Shown in pieces: positions 53,994 through 63,404 of a stretch of 64,000 bases of DNA (position 1 is the first letter of the stretch; each line of letters begins with the position of its first letter). A program made the position numbers and the translations under genes. The notes under the pieces were generated by a model. That model had not been told where the DNA came from and made no database searches. It was given only the letters and a program-made list of their open reading frames with translations. The stretch is from Staphylococcus sp. KG4-3 (GTDB lineage Bacteria > Bacillota > Bacilli > Staphylococcales > Staphylococcaceae), in contig NZ_CP166245.1 of assembly GCF_033597815.2 (NCBI RefSeq), positions 2,170,001 to 2,234,000 of the forward strand, given 5' to 3'.

Positions 53994-55268
53994 TTAAAAT
54001 ATCCATAATGCAAATGGAATAGTAATAAGCAATGTGAATATCACTCTTTCAAACCATATTATTACTAGTTTACCGACTGATATTTTAACTTCCGTCGATA
54101 GAATTACTGGCACTACACTTGAAAAGAATATAATGGCTGAAACACTCATGACTGCCACTGTAAATCTTGTCGCTAAATCTGCACTTTGAGCTATTGCTGC
54201 TGGCAATAACATCTCTACTATAGAGATTGTTGAAGATTGTGCTAAAACCGCAACGTCACTTACAGGAAATATACTTATAATCGGATAAAAAATGTAAGAA
54301 ATATATTCAATAATTGGTGTATATTCCGCGATGATTAATCCTAAAAATCCTATCGACATGATAGATGGTAAAATAGCAATCGTCATTACTACACCGTCAC
54401 GCAAATTCTCTATTACATTTTCTATCAAAGTTTTCGAATTTTTGACAGCTATCTTAGCTTCTAACCATGATTCTTTTAATAATGGCATATCTCTACGAAT
54501 TTCTTCTTTGTACGGTTGGTCTTGATACGTCGTTGTCTTTTCTGTTCTTATAGGTGGGATTTGTACCGTTATTGCAGTCACAATAAATGTCACTGCTAAA
54601 GTAAACCAAAAATAAAGGTTCCAGTATTCTATAATACCTAATGTATTTGCTACGATAATCATAAAAGTAGCAGATACCGTCGAGAACCCAGTTGCAACTA
54701 CTACTGCCTCTTTGTGCGTATATCCCCCATCTTTATATACTTTATTTGTAATTAATAAACCTATCGAATAGCTACCTACAAACGAAGCAACAGCATCTAC
54801 AGCTGATTTTCCTGGAGTTTTAAAAATAGGTCTCATTATCGGTCTACAAATAACACCAATAAATTCCAGTAATCCAAATCCTATTAAAAAGGATAAGAAT
54901 ATTGCACCTATAGGAATTAATACGCTTAAAGGTATTGCCAACTTCTCATATAAAAATGGTCCAATACTTTCTGTTAATACAAAATCAGGCCCAAAATCAA
55001 ATACCACCATAAAAGCAATAAATACCCCTATGACTTTAAATAAACTAAAGACTATATCTGTTTTAGACTTATTCCATTTCTTATTGATAAATGGATGTGC
55101 TGCTCCAATCAATATTAAAATCAATACATAGTACGGTAAAATTGGATTAAGCAATTTCGATATCCACTGTACGATATGATCAATCATAATCGTTGATTGA
55201 CCGCTAATAGTAATTGGTACAAAGAAAAATATAATACCAATAAGACTATAAACGAAAAATTTCCACAT
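53994..55268 (-). CDS. YjiH-family membrane protein of the hut operon
   Basis: A 424-residue membrane protein with about ten helices of the YjiH/nucleoside-recognition (gate) family: AVDAVASFVGSYSIGLLITN near 165-184 and FVGLLI-type repeats, and DVAVLAQSSTISIVEMLLPA near 350. It lies 37 bases upstream of hutU on the same strand, so it is the first gene of the histidine-degradation operon and a candidate importer of histidine, urocanate or a related imidazole compound. Such activity is inferred from context only. The ATG at 55268 is preferred to the in-frame GTG at 55277. Confidence 0.8.
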   Translation of the reverse strand: MWKFFVYSLIGIIFFFVPITISGQSTIMIDHIVQWISKLLNPILPYYVLILILIGAAHPFINKKWNKSKTDIVFSLFKVIGVFIAFMVVFDFGPDFVLTESIGPFLYEKLAIPLSVLIPIGAIFLSFLIGFGLLEFIGVICRPIMRPIFKTPGKSAVDAVASFVGSYSIGLLITNKVYKDGGYTHKEAVVVATGFSTVSATFMIIVANTLGIIEYWNLYFWFTLAVTFIVTAITVQIPPIRTEKTTTYQDQPYKEEIRRDMPLLKESWLEAKIAVKNSKTLIENVIENLRDGVVMTIAILPSIMSIGFLGLIIAEYTPIIEYISYIFYPIISIFPVSDVAVLAQSSTISIVEMLLPAAIAQSADLATRFTVAVMSVSAIIFFSSVVPVILSTEVKISVGKLVIIWFERVIFTLLITIPFALWIF

Positions 55269-55304
55269 GTACTTCACGCCCCTTACATGAAAGTACGCCT
55301 CCCT

Positions 55305-55322
55305 CTATATTTCACAGTATAG
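55305..55322. promoter_or_regulatory. Possible LysR-type operator between YjiH and the LysR gene
   Basis: CTATATTTCACAGTATAG has CTATA/TATAG arms with an eight-base centre, the T-N11-A style of LysR-family sites. It lies in the divergent 55269-55407 region. Confidence 0.4.
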
Positions 55323-55407
55323 TATGTTATTATATAGACTACCAATATAAATAAACTAATTATTAATAACTTAAAACTATAAATAAAATTTTAGAGGTGT
55401 TTAAGAT

Positions 55408-56283
55408 ATGAAGATTGTTCAATTAGAATATTTTGTAGCAGTAGTAAAATACAATAGCTTTACGAAAGCAGCTAATTTTTTACATATTAGTCAGCCATCA
55501 CTGACTACTACGATAAAAAAGATGGAATCAGACTTAGGTTATGATTTATTTACGCGAACTACTAAAGATATTAAAATCACCGAAAAAGGTATCCATTTTT
55601 ATAACTATGCTTTACAACTCATACAAAATTATCATCAAACAATTGAGAAAATGTATGATCTCAATATGGGACATGTGCCTAAAATCAAAATCTCTATTTT
55701 AGAATCTACAAATCAATGGATTTCTCAAGTATTGGCAACACATAAAAAGCACAACGCAGACCAGACTTATCTAATTTCAGAAATTCATGATCAGACTAAG
55801 ATTATAGAATTACTTATTAATTTCGAAAATCATCTCGCTTTCACAAACGAGCAAATCATTCATGAAGATATAACTTCCATACCATTGTATGAAGAGTCTT
55901 ATGTATTAATCACACCAAAAAATGCATTTCCATATAAACGAACGACATCAATTACGTCTTTACCGCTTATTTTGCCTACGAAAGGTTCCCAAGTGCGTAA
56001 ACATCTTGATGACTATTTTAACCGAATGAATATGCATCCAAATATAGTTATTGAAGCTGATCGCTTCGAAGCGGCAACCAACTTTGTCCATAGAGGATTG
56101 GGCTATGCAATTATTCCACGCGTTTATTATCAATCTTTTAACGCACGAGACTTAGATGCAATAGATATTCGTCCGATGTTAAGTCGCTCTATTTACATCA
56201 ATTATCTAAAAAAAAGAAAGCACTCTGAACGCGTGCTTTCTTTCATTGACCAATGTATAAACTATTGGAATTTTAAAGAATAA
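55408..56283 (+). CDS. LysR-family regulator of histidine utilisation
   Basis: A 291-residue LysR-type regulator. The N-terminal winged HTH (about 1-60) reads MKIVQLEYFVAVVKYNSFTK, then AANFLHISQPSLTTTIKKME, the classic motif; the C-terminal effector domain has two lobes (about 90-280). It is divergent from the YjiH-hutU-hutI operon and convergent with hutG, so it very probably activates the hut genes, perhaps in response to urocanate or histidine. Its last 11 bases overlap the end of hutG. The ATG at 55408 has a weak AGAGGTG. Confidence 0.87.
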   Translation: MKIVQLEYFVAVVKYNSFTKAANFLHISQPSLTTTIKKMESDLGYDLFTRTTKDIKITEKGIHFYNYALQLIQNYHQTIEKMYDLNMGHVPKIKISILESTNQWISQVLATHKKHNADQTYLISEIHDQTKIIELLINFENHLAFTNEQIIHEDITSIPLYEESYVLITPKNAFPYKRTTSITSLPLILPTKGSQVRKHLDDYFNRMNMHPNIVIEADRFEAATNFVHRGLGYAIIPRVYYQSFNARDLDAIDIRPMLSRSIYINYLKKRKHSERVLSFIDQCINYWNFKE

Positions 56284-57202
56284 AATGGTGGAAGAAATTT
56301 GCTGATAATTTGGCTGTTCTATTATCGACATCATATTTAGGATTAGTTTCAGCAATGCTTATTGTTGAAACTTTTTCATTCGGTATAATACGTTTTGATA
56401 GTTCGAGTACAACATGTGGAAATAAGCCTAGAACACCGTTAGCACTTACACCTGGTGCAAATGCACTATCGATAACATCCATACATATCGTAAACATGAT
56501 GACATCATGATCATGAATAAAACGTTCTACTTTATCCTTAATTGGAGGAGAGATTTGATGCAGTAATTCTTCCGAATAAACATAACCGATACCTTTAGTT
56601 TCAGCATAATCAAATAATGCTTGTGTATTACCGCCTTGTTGGATACCTAATACAAGATAATCAACATTTTCGTCCTGTTCTAATATTTGCCTAAAGCTTG
56701 TACCAGATGTGGAACCTTCTGCTTCTCTCGTATCAAAATGAGCGTCTATATTGATAACACCAATCGATGCTTCTGGATAAGCTTCACGTGTTCCCAAATA
56801 CTGCGCATATGCGATATCATGCCCACCCCCTAGCAGGAATGTTTGCTTATGTCTTTTAATCGATTTGGCTACGAAATGGGCGTACTCTTCTTGTGTTTCT
56901 TCTAAAGTTTGATGGTCATGTTCTACATTACCATAATCATATACGTTACATTTTCTAGCTACTGGTAAATTAGCAAACACTTTTTTAATTGCATCAGGCC
57001 CATCTTTAGCACCTGTTCTGCCTTTATTAAGTTCGACCCCTTTATCTACTGCATAGCCTAATAAACCTACACCTTGACGTGTTTCATTGTAGTCGTCCTC
57101 AATATTGCGAAACTGTATCGTTTGAAAATGTCTAAATTGCGATTCATCTGTTTCACTATCTATTCTGCCTGTCCAAAGATCACGTTGTGCTAGTTTATAC
57201 AT
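56273..57202 (-). CDS. hutG: Formimidoylglutamase HutG
   Basis: A 309-residue arginase-family enzyme that splits N-formimino-glutamate into glutamate and formamide. The Mn-binding motifs are GGGHDIAYAQY near 123-133, INIDAHFDTREAE near 149-161 and CMDVIDSAFAPGVSANG near 240. The N-terminal LYKLAQRDLWTGR is also family-like. The ATG at 57202 follows AGGAGGAG. It has its own promoter region with a cre site and is transcribed towards the LysR gene. The hutH histidase gene is not in this window. Confidence 0.95.
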   Translation of the reverse strand: MYKLAQRDLWTGRIDSETDESQFRHFQTIQFRNIEDDYNETRQGVGLLGYAVDKGVELNKGRTGAKDGPDAIKKVFANLPVARKCNVYDYGNVEHDHQTLEETQEEYAHFVAKSIKRHKQTFLLGGGHDIAYAQYLGTREAYPEASIGVINIDAHFDTREAEGSTSGTSFRQILEQDENVDYLVLGIQQGGNTQALFDYAETKGIGYVYSEELLHQISPPIKDKVERFIHDHDVIMFTICMDVIDSAFAPGVSANGVLGLFPHVVLELSKRIIPNEKVSTISIAETNPKYDVDNRTAKLSANFFHHFIL

Positions 57203-57236
57203 AATTCTCCTCCTTTAATTACTTAACTACCACTTA

Positions 57237-57252
57237 AAGTATACGCTTACAT
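57237..57252 (-). promoter_or_regulatory. cre-like site upstream of hutG
   Basis: The minus strand reads ATGTAAGCGTATACTT, which fits the cre consensus WTGNAANCGNWNNCA except for the final A. It lies 35-50 bases before the hutG start, in keeping with catabolite repression of histidine use. Confidence 0.6.
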
Positions 57253-57343
57253 TTTAACCAATTCAATTTATAATTATCTTTACCCAATTGCCCACATGAT
57301 AATTTAAAAATTTGTCAAAAATTATTTCAATTAGATGTTAGAT

Positions 57344-57362
57344 AATGTAAAACTATTACATT
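57344..57362. promoter_or_regulatory. Inverted repeat upstream of lyrA
   Basis: AATGTAA (57344-57350) and TTACATT (57356-57362) around AACTA, 95 bases before the lyrA start. The half-sites resemble TGTAA words of WalR boxes but in inverted, not direct, order. Confidence 0.35.
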
Positions 57363-57456
57363 TCAATGATAAATCTTTAATTTAATTTATTTCTCGACTA
57401 TAAATATGTATAATTAAGAACGAATGATTTTCCGAAACCCTATTGGAGGTTACATA

Positions 57457-58809
57457 ATGAATACAAAACGTATACCTGGTTTTCAATGGGCAATGATGAT
57501 ATTTATTTTCTTCATTATAGCCTATGCATTACCGATTATACTTAAAGATTTTCAAAGTACAGTACCATTTAAGAGCTTTGTCTTTGACATGAGTACCTTA
57601 GCGCCATTAATTGCTACTATAATTTGTCTTATCGTTTTCAAACAAAAGCGTACGCAATTAGCGAGCTTAAAACTCACTATTGATTTAAAAGTAATCGAAC
57701 GTGTCATTTTAGCACTTGTGTTACCATTACTTATTTTTATCATTGCTATGGTAAGTTTTAACATCTTTGCTGATAGTTTTGTTCTATTACAAACAAAAGA
57801 CTTGTCTGTTTCAATTCTTTCTATCATAATTGGACAAATTGTAATGGCATTCTTTGTGGAACTTGGTTTCCGTTCATACTTACAAAATATCGTTGAAAAC
57901 AAAATGAATACATTTTTCGCCTCTATTATCGTTGGTTTTATGTATTCTATATGGAACGTTAATATTGCCTTTAGTTTTGATTATGCAATTTATAGTTTCC
58001 TTTACTCGTTTGCCTTTTCAATGATTGCTGGGGAATTGATTCGTGCTACAAAAGGACGTACAGTTTATATCGCAACAATTTTCCATGCGTCAATGTCATT
58101 TGGCCTTGTCTTCTTATTTAATGAAGAATTAGGTGAAGTTTTTGCTATGAAAGTAATTGCATTGTCTACAGTTGCGGTAGCAGTTGTATACATTTTAATT
58201 AATCTAATCATCCGTGTAATTCTTTATTTCTTCACGAAACGAAACTTAGATGAAGTTGAAGAAAACAATTACCTTGATCATGTTAATGAAGATAATCAAA
58301 ATCATACTGATGACGTTAAGGATAGAGAACATCAAGATGATAACTCTACTACTGTAAATGAGATTAATCAAAATGAGAACAATCAGCAACAATCAATCTC
58401 AGACGACTCCGTGGCACACGGTTCGACAACAGCAGTACAAAATCATACTAACGATGACACAACAGCAGATTCTAACTATACAGAAGAGAACACAATTGAT
58501 ACAGAAGAAGATAATAGCCATGCTAATATCATTAAAGAAAATACACCTTCTTCTGATTCAAGAGAATCTGATGCAATGGCACATCATAACGAACCACAAG
58601 AAGATAATAATAATAAAAATGGTCATACTAATAGTGCTGTTGAAGCATCAACAGAAAAAGCACACCCAAACTCTAAAGATGCATCACTGCGTCAACATGA
58701 CACGAATGTGCAAGAGACTAAAGCACAAGATGACAACCCAAGCGACAATGACAACAGTAACCAACGCTCACCATTTGATTTAAAGAGTAAACGTGGTCAT
58801 CGTCGTTAA
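57457..58809 (+). CDS. lyrA: LyrA/SpdC, CPBP-family membrane protein with long disordered tail
   Basis: A 450-residue protein with eight predicted helices (about 8-265) of the Abi/CPBP family and a C-terminal hydrophilic tail of about 185 residues rich in Asp, Asn, His, Glu, Gln and Thr. The CPBP EExxxR motif is degenerate (VELGFR near 140), as described for SpdC/LyrA, which is not thought to be an active protease. In S. aureus it affects lysostaphin resistance, interacts with WalK and partners SagB in glycan release. I chose the ATG at 57457 behind GGAGG over the longer opening at 57424. Assignment rests on domain layout, tail and position beside rpiA. Confidence 0.85.
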   Translation: MNTKRIPGFQWAMMIFIFFIIAYALPIILKDFQSTVPFKSFVFDMSTLAPLIATIICLIVFKQKRTQLASLKLTIDLKVIERVILALVLPLLIFIIAMVSFNIFADSFVLLQTKDLSVSILSIIIGQIVMAFFVELGFRSYLQNIVENKMNTFFASIIVGFMYSIWNVNIAFSFDYAIYSFLYSFAFSMIAGELIRATKGRTVYIATIFHASMSFGLVFLFNEELGEVFAMKVIALSTVAVAVVYILINLIIRVILYFFTKRNLDEVEENNYLDHVNEDNQNHTDDVKDREHQDDNSTTVNEINQNENNQQQSISDDSVAHGSTTAVQNHTNDDTTADSNYTEENTIDTEEDNSHANIIKENTPSSDSRESDAMAHHNEPQEDNNNKNGHTNSAVEASTEKAHPNSKDASLRQHDTNVQETKAQDDNPSDNDNSNQRSPFDLKSKRGHRR

Positions 58810-58864
58810 TATATAAAAACAAGAGCTAAGACATTAATGTCTTAGCTCTTGTTTTTATATATTA
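58807..58864. terminator. 58-bp perfect palindrome, bidirectional terminator
   Basis: The sequence from the lyrA stop codon TAA (58807) to 58864 equals its own reverse complement at all 58 positions, centred on TTAA. A GAGCTAAGACAT stem is flanked by long A and T runs, so it can terminate lyrA and, on the other strand, rpiA. Confidence 0.95.
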
Positions 58865-58947
58865 TGACCATCTTTAATCAAGCATTAAGTACACGAACAA
58901 TTTTAATCTTTATTATTATTAAAACTAAGTGAAGTGAGAGACAAAAA

Positions 58948-59631
58948 TTATTTATTAATAATTTTAACTCCAGCTTTCGTTCCAATAATTGCTTGATCTG
59001 CAACATCTAAGAAATACCCTGTTTCTAAAACGCCTACGAGATGTATTAAATATTCGTGCATTTCGGCAGATTCTATATTTTCATTTAAATCAACATCCAA
59101 TATATAATTACCATTGTCTGTAATAAATGGTACATCATCTACCATGCGACGTATGACCTTTAAATTATCATATGCTTTTATTTTTTTAGACACGAGCAAC
59201 CAATTAAATTTATCAACTTCAACAGGTAATTTAAACGTTTGTCCAAGATAATCCACACATTTACTATCATCCGCTAAAACGATAAATCTATCAGCCATGG
59301 CATCAATGACTTTTTCCCTAAATAAAGCGCCGCCGCCACCTTTAATCAAATTCAGGTTGTTATCAATCTCATCAGCGCCATCAATAGCAATATCAATTAC
59401 TTCGACATCATTAACATCAACCACATGTATTCCCAATTCTTTCGCAATTAATGCTGTTTTATTGGAGGTACAAACACCAGTTATATTAATTTGTTCTTGT
59501 TCCAGTTTCTCTGCAATTTTTGGGACAAGCAATTCAATTGTTGATCCAGAGCCAATTCCAACAACCATACCGTCTTTGATTTGGTCTAATGCATCATTAA
59601 ATGTACTTATTTTCAACTGTTTCTTATCCAT
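58948..59631 (-). CDS. rpiA: Ribose-5-phosphate isomerase A
   Basis: A 227-residue RpiA that interconverts ribose-5-phosphate and ribulose-5-phosphate in the pentose phosphate pathway. Signature motifs are GIGSGST near 22-28, CTSNKTALIA near 54, IDGADEID near 84-91 and LIKGGGGALFREK near 95-107, which hold the substrate and the catalytic Glu. Full length for the family. The ATG at 59631 has a GGGGAAG site upstream. It forms a single-gene unit. Confidence 0.95.
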   Translation of the reverse strand: MDKKQLKISTFNDALDQIKDGMVVGIGSGSTIELLVPKIAEKLEQEQINITGVCTSNKTALIAKELGIHVVDVNDVEVIDIAIDGADEIDNNLNLIKGGGGALFREKVIDAMADRFIVLADDSKCVDYLGQTFKLPVEVDKFNWLLVSKKIKAYDNLKVIRRMVDDVPFITDNGNYILDVDLNENIESAEMHEYLIHLVGVLETGYFLDVADQAIIGTKAGVKIINK

Positions 59632-59790
59632 AATGCTTCCCCTTTTTATACTGTACTTTTATCCTTATTGTACATGAGATTCATTAAAATACATAGTTCA
59701 AAAACCATTTTCTAGAGTAAATTATATCTTTACTTGCATATTCATTATATTGTTTTAAAATTATAGTTATTAACTATCTGGAGGTACAAA

Positions 59791-60459
59791 ATGATGATTT
59801 ATACTTTAGAAGCTATCTCAACAGGTAAAGTTGAAGATTTACCTTATAGTACTAAACGACCAATGCGCTCAGCTTTAAATAAAAAGAAATTTGCCGGTAG
59901 CATGTGGCTATCAAAGACTGGATTCGTTGAAGATGAACAAGAATATAAAGATCACGGTGGGCCTAATAAAGCTGTTTGTCTTTACAGTAAGAAAAATTAT
60001 TCACTGTGGGAACAAGATGTGTCAGTACTTCCAGAATATGCGATGTTTGGCGAAAATATCACTGTCTCTGATTTGGACGAAAAAGATGTACATTTTGGAG
60101 ACCAATTCAAATTAGGCAATGCGGTCTTAGAAGTTTCAGAGATTAGAGAGCCATGTTGGAAAATTCAAGAAAAGTATAAAATTCCCAATTTAATTAAGCG
60201 TATGTCCACTTCTGGAAAAACTGGTTTTTATTTTAGAGTTTTAAAAGAAGGTTATGTTCAAGAAGATTCAAATTTAGAGTTAATTAAACAAGCCAATAAC
60301 GAAACATTACTTTCAGTTTTTGACTTAAATCAAATCTATTATATTGATAATAAAAATATTGAGCGCTTAACATATGCTTTAAAAAACCCATATTTAACAG
60401 AAGAAAGAATATCAAAACTAGAAAGATTTTTAACACGAGCTGAAAAAGCTAAAAAATAA
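59791..60459 (+). CDS. MOSC-domain protein (YiiM type)
   Basis: A 222-residue MOSC protein. The domain spans about 20-165: a conserved GGPNKAVCLYS at 53-63, GENITVSDL near 88, and the conserved Cys in VSEIREPCWKIQEKY near 122-136, the pattern of YiiM-type proteins. The last roughly 55 residues are helical and add a family-typical tail. MOSC proteins are linked to molybdenum cofactor or N-hydroxylated compound reduction. The ATG follows TGGAGG. It is followed by a hairpin at 60463-60513. Confidence 0.85.
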   Translation: MMIYTLEAISTGKVEDLPYSTKRPMRSALNKKKFAGSMWLSKTGFVEDEQEYKDHGGPNKAVCLYSKKNYSLWEQDVSVLPEYAMFGENITVSDLDEKDVHFGDQFKLGNAVLEVSEIREPCWKIQEKYKIPNLIKRMSTSGKTGFYFRVLKEGYVQEDSNLELIKQANNETLLSVFDLNQIYYIDNKNIERLTYALKNPYLTEERISKLERFLTRAEKAKK

Positions 60460-60462
60460 TTA

Positions 60463-60513
60463 AGGGAGCGGGCCGGAAATCAAATATAACATTTGATTTC
60501 TAACACTCACTCC
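60463..60513. terminator. Terminator of the GGGAGCGGGCCGGAAAT family
   Basis: GGGAGCGGGCCGGAAATCAA on the left and its imperfect complement ending TGATTTC...CACTCACTCCC on the right form a long hairpin between the convergent MOSC and galM genes. It belongs to the same intergenic family as 34722. Confidence 0.8.
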
Positions 60514-60580
60514 CTATTTCTGATTTATAGACTAAGGTAAAATACCTTAATATACCAATCACGACTCATCGTAAACTATA

Positions 60581-61591
60581 TCATTTCTCTGAAATTTTAT
60601 ATGATGTTTTAGAGTAATATGGCTGATTCGCCTCTAATATAGATGGCGCTCTATCTCCAAATAAATTGATATCATTCGGAATACATTGCGTTTCTAAAGT
60701 AAAGCCAGAGTGCGCTTTATAAATATTGAAGTCACTTTGCCAACCTGTTGTATCATTAAATGTGAATATAACAATATTAGGCATGTCTGTTTTAACAGTT
60801 AGCAAAAAATGTTTGTTCTCTACGGTCATCTCATTGCCACCTATATCGAACGGATGGTCTACGCCACCAAAACGTTCCATTTGTTCTTTAACTAATGCAT
60901 CTTCACTATTAAAAATATCCTTAAATTGGATGTTTTGTTCATTAAATATATCTACTAAGTCAATCGGCTCTTTCTTCTCTACAATATTATCTTCATCCAA
61001 TGTATACATATCTAATTTAGAGCTTGAAATACTATGATTATCAATAACATTGTTGTCTCTATTAAGATTGAAGTATACATGATTCATAGGATTAAACAAC
61101 GTTTTCTTATTAGATATAGCTCTGTATTCAATCGTCCATTTATGATCAACATCATAAGTGTGAACGACTTCTAAATCTATATCTCCTGGAAAGTAGTCGT
61201 CTTCACTTTTTATAACTGTAGTAAAAATCACTTTAACTTGGCCAACTTGCTCTTCAATTTTGTAATCAAAAAAGCGTTTATCTAAACCCTTTGGACCTCC
61301 GTGAATATTGTGGGGGCCGTTATTGGCTTCAAGATTGTATTTGTTACCATCTAGTTCAAATGTTGCATTTGCAATTCTACCACCGTATCTTCCAACAGTA
61401 GCACCAAAGTTATAAGGGTTTTCAATATAAAACTCATCTGCTTCAACTACATTACCTAGCACAATATTGTTATCGTCATACTTCCATGAAACAATTCTGG
61501 CACCATAGTTTGTGAAAACTATTTTCGTGTCTTCATTATCAATTTTAATCAAATCAATACCATTACTTTGACTTTCTACTTTTGCAAACAT
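60581..61591 (-). CDS. galM: Aldose 1-epimerase (galactose mutarotase)
   Basis: A 336-residue galactose mutarotase-like protein that interconverts alpha and beta sugar anomers. The catalytic His residues lie in GPHNIHGGPKGLDK near 93-106 and in NPMNHVYFNLN near 170, and the catalytic Glu in SGFTLETQCIPND near 300. NFGATVGRYGGRIANA near 62-77 is another family hallmark. I chose ATG 61591, nine bases after GGGAG; the TTG at 61597 is too close. No Leloir-pathway genes are adjacent. Confidence 0.92.
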   Translation of the reverse strand: MFAKVESQSNGIDLIKIDNEDTKIVFTNYGARIVSWKYDDNNIVLGNVVEADEFYIENPYNFGATVGRYGGRIANATFELDGNKYNLEANNGPHNIHGGPKGLDKRFFDYKIEEQVGQVKVIFTTVIKSEDDYFPGDIDLEVVHTYDVDHKWTIEYRAISNKKTLFNPMNHVYFNLNRDNNVIDNHSISSSKLDMYTLDEDNIVEKKEPIDLVDIFNEQNIQFKDIFNSEDALVKEQMERFGGVDHPFDIGGNEMTVENKHFLLTVKTDMPNIVIFTFNDTTGWQSDFNIYKAHSGFTLETQCIPNDINLFGDRAPSILEANQPYYSKTSYKISEK

Positions 61592-62162
61592 CCTCAATTA
61601 CTCCCTTTCAAACCCATCACAGTTCGTTTAATAGCGATAGGTGTTGTCATGAATAAAACATCAATTTCAAATGCAAGCTAAAAATTGCAAAACTTGAGGG
61701 CATCAAGTGTATTATTTGGCAATTTAAAGACTTCATTGTATATAGGACTATTACGAAAATAATAACTAAAATCGCTTATAGTCAAACTATACTGTTACAC
61801 ACCCTTTAATCATTGCGCTATTTGACTGTATGCCTTCTTTCATAATTCACGCTTCCCTCAACCATAAATTATGATTTAAACAACCAGTTAAATATATTAA
61901 GTTATCAATTGGTATGTATATAAAAAATTTCGCATCTATAACATAAGTCTCTTATATTGTAACAATTTATACAAATAATTAGCTATACTATTGTTGAATT
62001 TTATCAAACAATATTGAAAATTGTTATAGTTTTTTCTATTTTTCACTATTTTTTCATGTATTTTCGATTATTTCAATATTATCTGAGTTAAAGCTACTAG
62101 ATACGGATAAATAAATTTAAGAAGCTAGAACATTTTATGCTCTAGCTTCTTATTTTATTTTA
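61592..62162. other. Intergenic region upstream of galM
   Basis: No gene or RNA is supported. It is AT-rich. The only clear structure is the bidirectional terminator at 62119-62151. Confidence 0.5.
62119..62151. terminator. Terminator of the ABC-2 exporter operon
   Basis: AAGAAGCTAGA (62119-62129) pairs exactly with TCTAGCTTCTT (62141-62151), followed by ATTTTATTTT. The hairpin is only 12 bases from the permease stop. Confidence 0.88.
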
Positions 62163-63404
62163 TTAATTCTTTTTATTAAAAATGCGTTTCATCGAACTCA
62201 CAAAACCTTTATCAAAACTTAAAATTGTATCTTTATAACTACGTACTGCAATCCATAATAATACAAATATCGTTATGATTGACAAGCCTACACTAACCAC
62301 AATTTCCCAAGTCGCAACATCTGGTGTAGATGCTCTAACAAACATAACAAAGGGTGACATAAGCGGAATAAAGCTCACAATTTTCACAAGCAATGTATCT
62401 GGATTCATCACACTAAATAATGAGATATAGAAAGCAATCATACTAACTAATGTCATAGGCATTAATGCCTGATTAATATCTTCAATACGGGACGTAATTG
62501 ACCCGAGGATTGAGGCTAAAATTATATATGAAAAAATACCTATAATCAACGATACAAAACCTACAATAGCTAATTGAAGTGTTAGTTCATTGGGTTCTAC
62601 TTTAAATCCTTGTAACATACCACTGATGTCAAACGTTAAGAAGCATATCACGCCTACTATTACAAAAATACTAATTTGTGTTAATGCTACTGCAATTACC
62701 CCCGCCATTTTAGCAAAGAGATGGGTTACTGGCGATACACTTGTGATAATCATTTCGATGACACGTGACGTTTTCTCAGTTGCAATTTCCATTGCAACTT
62801 GACTTGCGTAATTAAATATAATGAAGAACATGAGCATAATACCAAGATAAACGATTGCAGTATTAAAACCTTTTTGCGCTTCGCTTAGATTCGAACTTTT
62901 AGCATTATTAGCAATTACTTCCGAGGAGACATCACTTTGGGCTTGTAATTGCTTTAGTTCTCCTTCAGATAAATCTAGACTATTAGCTACCAATTGAGTT
63001 TGAATCGTCGATAGTGTTGCCTTTAATTTTTGTTTATCTTGCTCTGAAACAGTATCTTTACTTAAAATTTTACCTGATAACTTTCTATTATCATTTAATT
63101 TAATGATATAAGCTTTATCTAATTTTTCGCTTTCCACTTGTGATCTAGCCTGTTTTTCAGATACTTTACTAAATTTCGCGCCTTCATCCAGTTGATGTCC
63201 CTGAGACTTTATAACTTTATAAATTTCATCATTAGACGATACTACCCCAACTTTATCTGGACCATCATCAAATAAATCAATAATTTTATTAATATTTGAT
63301 GCGCCAAGCATTAGAATTATCACTACAGCCGTGAATATCATAAATGATTTAGCTTTCACTTTATTTTTATAAGTTAGCGAAAATGTAGCCCAAAATTTAT
63401 TCAT
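62163..63404 (-). CDS. ABC-2 type transporter permease, NatB-like
   Basis: A 413-residue permease. After one N-terminal helix (about 20-40) comes a large extracytoplasmic domain (about 50-175), followed by five or six helices (about 180-400), the layout of NatB/YhaP-type ABC-2 exporters. I chose ATG 63404, after AGGTGA, over the GTG at 63413. Its start lies inside the last codons of the ATPase gene (eight-base overlap), so the pair is translationally coupled. It would export sodium, a peptide or a drug; no substrate can be inferred. Confidence 0.85.
   Translation of the reverse strand: MNKFWATFSLTYKNKVKAKSFMIFTAVVIILMLGASNINKIIDLFDDGPDKVGVVSSNDEIYKVIKSQGHQLDEGAKFSKVSEKQARSQVESEKLDKAYIIKLNDNRKLSGKILSKDTVSEQDKQKLKATLSTIQTQLVANSLDLSEGELKQLQAQSDVSSEVIANNAKSSNLSEAQKGFNTAIVYLGIMLMFFIIFNYASQVAMEIATEKTSRVIEMIITSVSPVTHLFAKMAGVIAVALTQISIFVIVGVICFLTFDISGMLQGFKVEPNELTLQLAIVGFVSLIIGIFSYIILASILGSITSRIEDINQALMPMTLVSMIAFYISLFSVMNPDTLLVKIVSFIPLMSPFVMFVRASTPDVATWEIVVSVGLSIITIFVLLWIAVRSYKDTILSFDKGFVSSMKRIFNKKN

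Noticed and set aside
56273..56283. Possible frameshift or misassembly at the LysR/hutG junction
   Set aside because: Both proteins end at normal family lengths; the 11-base tail-to-tail overlap is an ordinary convergent arrangement.
58358..58783. Plus-strand frame inside the lyrA tail
   Set aside because: It is an out-of-frame reading of the low-complexity tail, rich in Met, Gln, Ile and Lys with no start signal.
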